From the NCBI RefSeq assembly GCF_028475105.1, contig NZ_CP116936.1, positions 3,037,501 through 3,101,500 on the forward strand: a stretch of DNA of 64,000 bases. The letters run 5' to 3'. Position 1 is the stretch's first letter; every line of letters begins with the position of its first letter. The stretch is from Micromonospora sp. LH3U1 (GTDB lineage: Bacteria > Actinomycetota > Actinomycetes > Mycobacteriales > Micromonosporaceae). The position numbers and the translations under genes are program-made. Shown here piece after piece: positions 61,445 through 64,000 of the stretch. The notes beneath the pieces are model-generated. The model was not told where the DNA came from. It was given only the letters and a program-made list of their open reading frames with translations, and did not search any database.

Positions 61445-63910
61445 TCATGTGTTGCTGAGGTTGATCGCGGGGCGCCGTCGGGTCGCCACACCGCGCGCGT
61501 ACGCGGCCATCGCCGTGGCCACCTGGGCCGGGTCGCGATACTCCGACCGTTGCTGCTGCTGGGGAACGGTCACGCCGCCGGGCACGAGATGCCGTTGCGG
61601 CTGCCGTTTGGGCAGGCCCGACGTCGTGGTCGTGGCGACCTCTGGGGTGGTGGCCTGGGCGGCGGTGCGCCAGGCGTCGTCAGCCGGGCTGGACCACTCC
61701 TGGCCGTCTTGGCCGTCGACGACATCGCTGTGGAACCAGTGGTTGACCTGTTCGAAGATGAGCAGCTCCTCGGTGGGCGCGTCACCGCGGTCCGGGGGTG
61801 GGGGAGCCGGTCGGAACACCGGCGCCGCCGGCAGTGTCCGTTCGGCCGGAGGGCGCCCGGCGGTGGGCTCAGGGCGCGGCTGGTACGGCGGTGGAGGGCT
61901 GGCCCTACGGGCCGCACGTCGCGACAGCCGGCCGGGTGCCAGCAGGTACTCCTCCGGTGGCAGCGACCGGATGATGGAGGCGGGCAGCGTCGCCTCGGCG
62001 AGGGTGCCGCGTCGGGGGCCGCGTCGCAGGTGGACGGTGGCCCCCAGCCGGGCCGCGAGCTGGCCCACGACGACGAGCCCCATCGCCCGTACGGCGGCAA
62101 CGTCGATCGCCGGTGGGCGGGCCAGCAGCTCGTTGAGCTGCTGCATCCGCTGCGGGGACAGCCCCACGCCCTCGTCGCTGACCTGGACGATGACGCGGTC
62201 ACCCAGGCTCCGGCCGCTCACCCACGTCTCGCTGCCCGGCGGCGAGTACGTCGTCGCGTTGTCCATGAGTTCGGCGAGCAGGTGCACGACCTCGTCGACG
62301 GTCTTGGCCGCCACGGCGACGTCCCCGTCGATCATGCCGAGCCGGATCCGCGCGTAGTGCTCGATCTGGGACAGCGCCGCCTGGAGCACCTGTTGCAGAG
62401 GGACGTCGTTCTGGCGTACGCGACCGACGCCGACGCCGCCGAGCACCAGCAGGCTGGCGTTGATCCGGCCCATCCGGGTCGCCAGGTTGTCCAGTGTGTA
62501 GAGCTGGTGCAGCCGGTCGGGATCGGTCTCATCCCGCTCGACCAGGTCGACCTGGGCCAGGACGGCATCGACGAGTCGCTGTTCGCGGCGGCTCAGGTGG
62601 ATGAAGATGTCGGCGGTGTTGGCGCGCATGACGGCCTGCTCGGCGGCGGTCCGCACAGCGGCCTGGTGCACGGCGCTGAACGCCTGGCCCAGCTCGCCGA
62701 TCTCGTCGTCACTGGACGCTTCGAGGGCGGCGGTGGAGTGCTGGCGGGCCAGCTTGTGCGGGTCGACGGCGGCGCTGCCCGGCTGTTGAAGTTGGGCCAC
62801 CACGGCGGGGAGCTGTTCGAACGCCACAGCGTTGGCCGCGTCCCGCAGGCGACGCAGCCGCCGGGTGATCTGCCGGGCGACGGCCCAGGTCACCAGCGCG
62901 GTCAGCACCAGTGCCAGGAGGACGCCGACCGCCTCGGCCACGGCCCTGCGTCGCTGGTCGGCGTGCGCGCTCCGGACGTCGTCGAGGACCGCGACGTCGA
63001 CCCGCCCTCGCAGCTCGGCCAGGCGGGCGGCGCGCGTCTGCGTGGTGGACACCCAGGCGGCGTTCTCCACCTGCAGTCGCGTTCCCGGCTGGGCTCGGAA
63101 CACCTCGTCCTGCATCCGTTGCAGGGCGAGCGCCTCCTTGCCGGTGCCGGCCTGTTCCCACCAGATGCTCCAGTCCGCAGGGGCCAGTGCCAGGAACGAC
63201 AGGCTCCCTTCGGTGTAGCTCGTCCGGGCCGCGGTGATGTCCTGCTGCATGGCGGGGGTCAGCTCGCCCGCCGCGACCGCGCGGAGCACGGCCACCTGCT
63301 GCTGACCGATCGCCTCCGCCGTCTTCGACAGCGCCGCCGAGGCCCGGATCCCGTCGGCGAGCCCAGCGTTGATCACGCCGTGCGAGACGTTCTCCCGGAA
63401 GTTGATCAGGTCGGCGATCGCGATGCGGTAGCTGAAGGTCATCGCCGACACCGAGGCGTGCGCCGCCGTGCGTACCTGGGTGCGCAGCGGGGCCAGGCCG
63501 TCCAGGGCCTCGTCGATGCGGCGCAGCAGGACGTGGTTGGCGTCGGCGTCGGAGGGCAGCAGGTCCCGTTGCCGGCGGTAGCGGGCGACCCCCTCGTCGG
63601 TGGCGGCGATCTCCGCGCCGAAGGCGTCCTGCTGCTCCGGTGCGGCATAGGTGAGCAGGTCGGCGGCGGCGATGCGTTCGCGTTGCAGCCGGTAGGCCAG
63701 GTCACCGGCCTCGGCGCCGACCTGTGCCAGGATCTGCAGGTCGCTGGCGCGGGCGGTCTGGCGTGCGCTCTCGGTCAGCGCGAGACCGGCGAAGCCGATC
63801 ACGGCGACGAGCGGTGCCGCGACGATGATGCGCATCCGGCCGGCGATCTTCCAACCGCGTCGACGGGTCGGGTAGGGTCGGGCCGCGTGGGACCGGGTGC
63901 TCGACGCCAA
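61445..63910 (-). CDS. NIT-domain sensor kinase (CvnA-like) with Asn at the His position
   Basis: An 821-residue membrane sensor. Helices at about 27-46 and 324-347 flank an external nitrate/nitrite-sensing (NIT)-type helical domain; HAMP follows (about 345-410), then dimerisation and HATPase regions. Where CvnA kinases usually have LDHLATRMRR this reads [10 protein letters not shown], with Asn475. The ATPase keeps [12 protein letters not shown] (Asn551) and DEGVGLS. A 170-residue Pro/Gln/Thr-rich tail ends the protein. The TTG at 63910 is chosen because GGGAG lies six bases upstream; an ATG at residue 26 is the alternative. The bases 63911-64000 hold only this leader. Confidence 0.86.
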   Translation of the reverse strand: MASSTRSHAARPYPTRRRGWKIAGRMRIIVAAPLVAVIGFAGLALTESARQTARASDLQILAQVGAEAGDLAYRLQRERIAAADLLTYAAPEQQDAFGAEIAATDEGVARYRRQRDLLPSDADANHVLLRRIDEALDGLAPLRTQVRTAAHASVSAMTFSYRIAIADLINFRENVSHGVINAGLADGIRASAALSKTAEAIGQQQVAVLRAVAAGELTPAMQQDITAARTSYTEGSLSFLALAPADWSIWWEQAGTGKEALALQRMQDEVFRAQPGTRLQVENAAWVSTTQTRAARLAELRGRVDVAVLDDVRSAHADQRRRAVAEAVGVLLALVLTALVTWAVARQITRRLRRLRDAANAVAFEQLPAVVAQLQQPGSAAVDPHKLARQHSTAALEASSDDEIGELGQAFSAVHQAAVRTAAEQAVMRANTADIFIHLSRREQRLVDAVLAQVDLVERDETDPDRLHQLYTLDNLATRMGRINASLLVLGGVGVGRVRQNDVPLQQVLQAALSQIEHYARIRLGMIDGDVAVAAKTVDEVVHLLAELMDNATTYSPPGSETWVSGRSLGDRVIVQVSDEGVGLSPQRMQQLNELLARPPAIDVAAVRAMGLVVVGQLAARLGATVHLRRGPRRGTLAEATLPASIIRSLPPEEYLLAPGRLSRRAARRASPPPPYQPRPEPTAGRPPAERTLPAAPVFRPAPPPPDRGDAPTEELLIFEQVNHWFHSDVVDGQDGQEWSSPADDAWRTAAQATTPEVATTTTSGLPKRQPQRHLVPGGVTVPQQQQRSEYRDPAQVATAMAAYARGVATRRRPAINLSNT

Positions 63911-64000
63911 GATTGACTCCCACGACTCGTCGATGACGGTCTATTCGCACGTTGCCGAATGCAAGTCCCATTCGGCCGGAAGCCGCGCTCGTAGACCAGA

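Noticed and set aside
1-64000. tRNA, rRNA, CRISPR arrays, insertion sequences, phage attachment sites
   Set aside because: None was seen in the intergenic gaps, which are mostly short; no transposase or integrase motif occurs in any frame.

Overview
The window is very GC-rich, with GTG and TTG starts, GTGA/ATGA start-stop overlaps, dense operons and families typical of filamentous actinomycetes (AfsR/SARP and LAL regulators, Tat and lipoprotein signals, a conservon-type kinase). It looks like a Micromonospora-like member of the Micromonosporaceae chromosome; the genus is an inference from gene style. No tRNA, rRNA, IS element or CRISPR array is visible. Region 1 (about 0.1-11.8 kb) is an exopolysaccharide locus: Wzy-like polymerase/ligase, Wzz-like chain-length protein, Wzx-like flippase, one GT4 glycosyltransferase, a secreted glycoside-hydrolase-like lipoprotein and five sulfotransferase-family genes. 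One of the five has a broken frame. The load of sulfotransferases suggests a sulfated polymer. Region 2 (12.0-14.5 kb) is a polar amino-acid ABC importer with an attenuator hairpin after the binding-protein gene. Region 3 (14.8-22.4 kb) encodes secreted oxidative proteins: a Tat-exported two-domain multicopper oxidase, a 1311-residue ThuA/discoidin/sugar-dehydrogenase/PKD/DUF1080 protein, a cupredoxin with three OmpL47-like repeats, and a beta-helix-like protein. The second and third share a C-terminal module with the motif CTINDLID. Region 4 (22.4-32.4 kb) is the most notable: a class II lanthipeptide cluster with a LAL-type LuxR regulator (split), a mersacidin/lichenicidin-family precursor, LanM (split), C39-peptidase transporter LanT, LanD-type flavin cysteine decarboxylase and a DUF3105 protein. 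The 16-residue core AAATTGHTTACCHCVC has four Thr and four Cys and ends in Cys, so an AviMeCys-terminated, fully ring-closed peptide is predicted. Region 5 (32.4-47.7 kb) is mixed: DUF1996 lipoprotein, thioredoxin plus putative cysteine leader peptide plus DUF4395, L,D-transpeptidase, divergent SDR/MerR and ROK/MFS pairs with candidate operators, lipase-like hydrolase, beta-lactamase-family hydrolase, FAD oxidoreductase, UPF0303 protein, and a zinc-ribbon SDR lacking the usual Tyr. Region 6 (47.8-64.0 kb) holds an AfsR-like regulator, a DrrAB-like exporter, a penicillin-acylase-family hydrolase, a methyltransferase, a complete branched-chain-amino-acid-type importer, and upstream of it a roadblock protein and a NIT-domain sensor kinase whose expected phospho-acceptor His is Asn. 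Several genes are interrupted by single-base frame changes close to C/G runs (sulfotransferase near 4.37 kb, LAL regulator near 23.72 kb, LanM near 27.63 kb). This may be real decay, but indel errors in the assembly fit at least as well and should be excluded before the lanthipeptide cluster is called defective.
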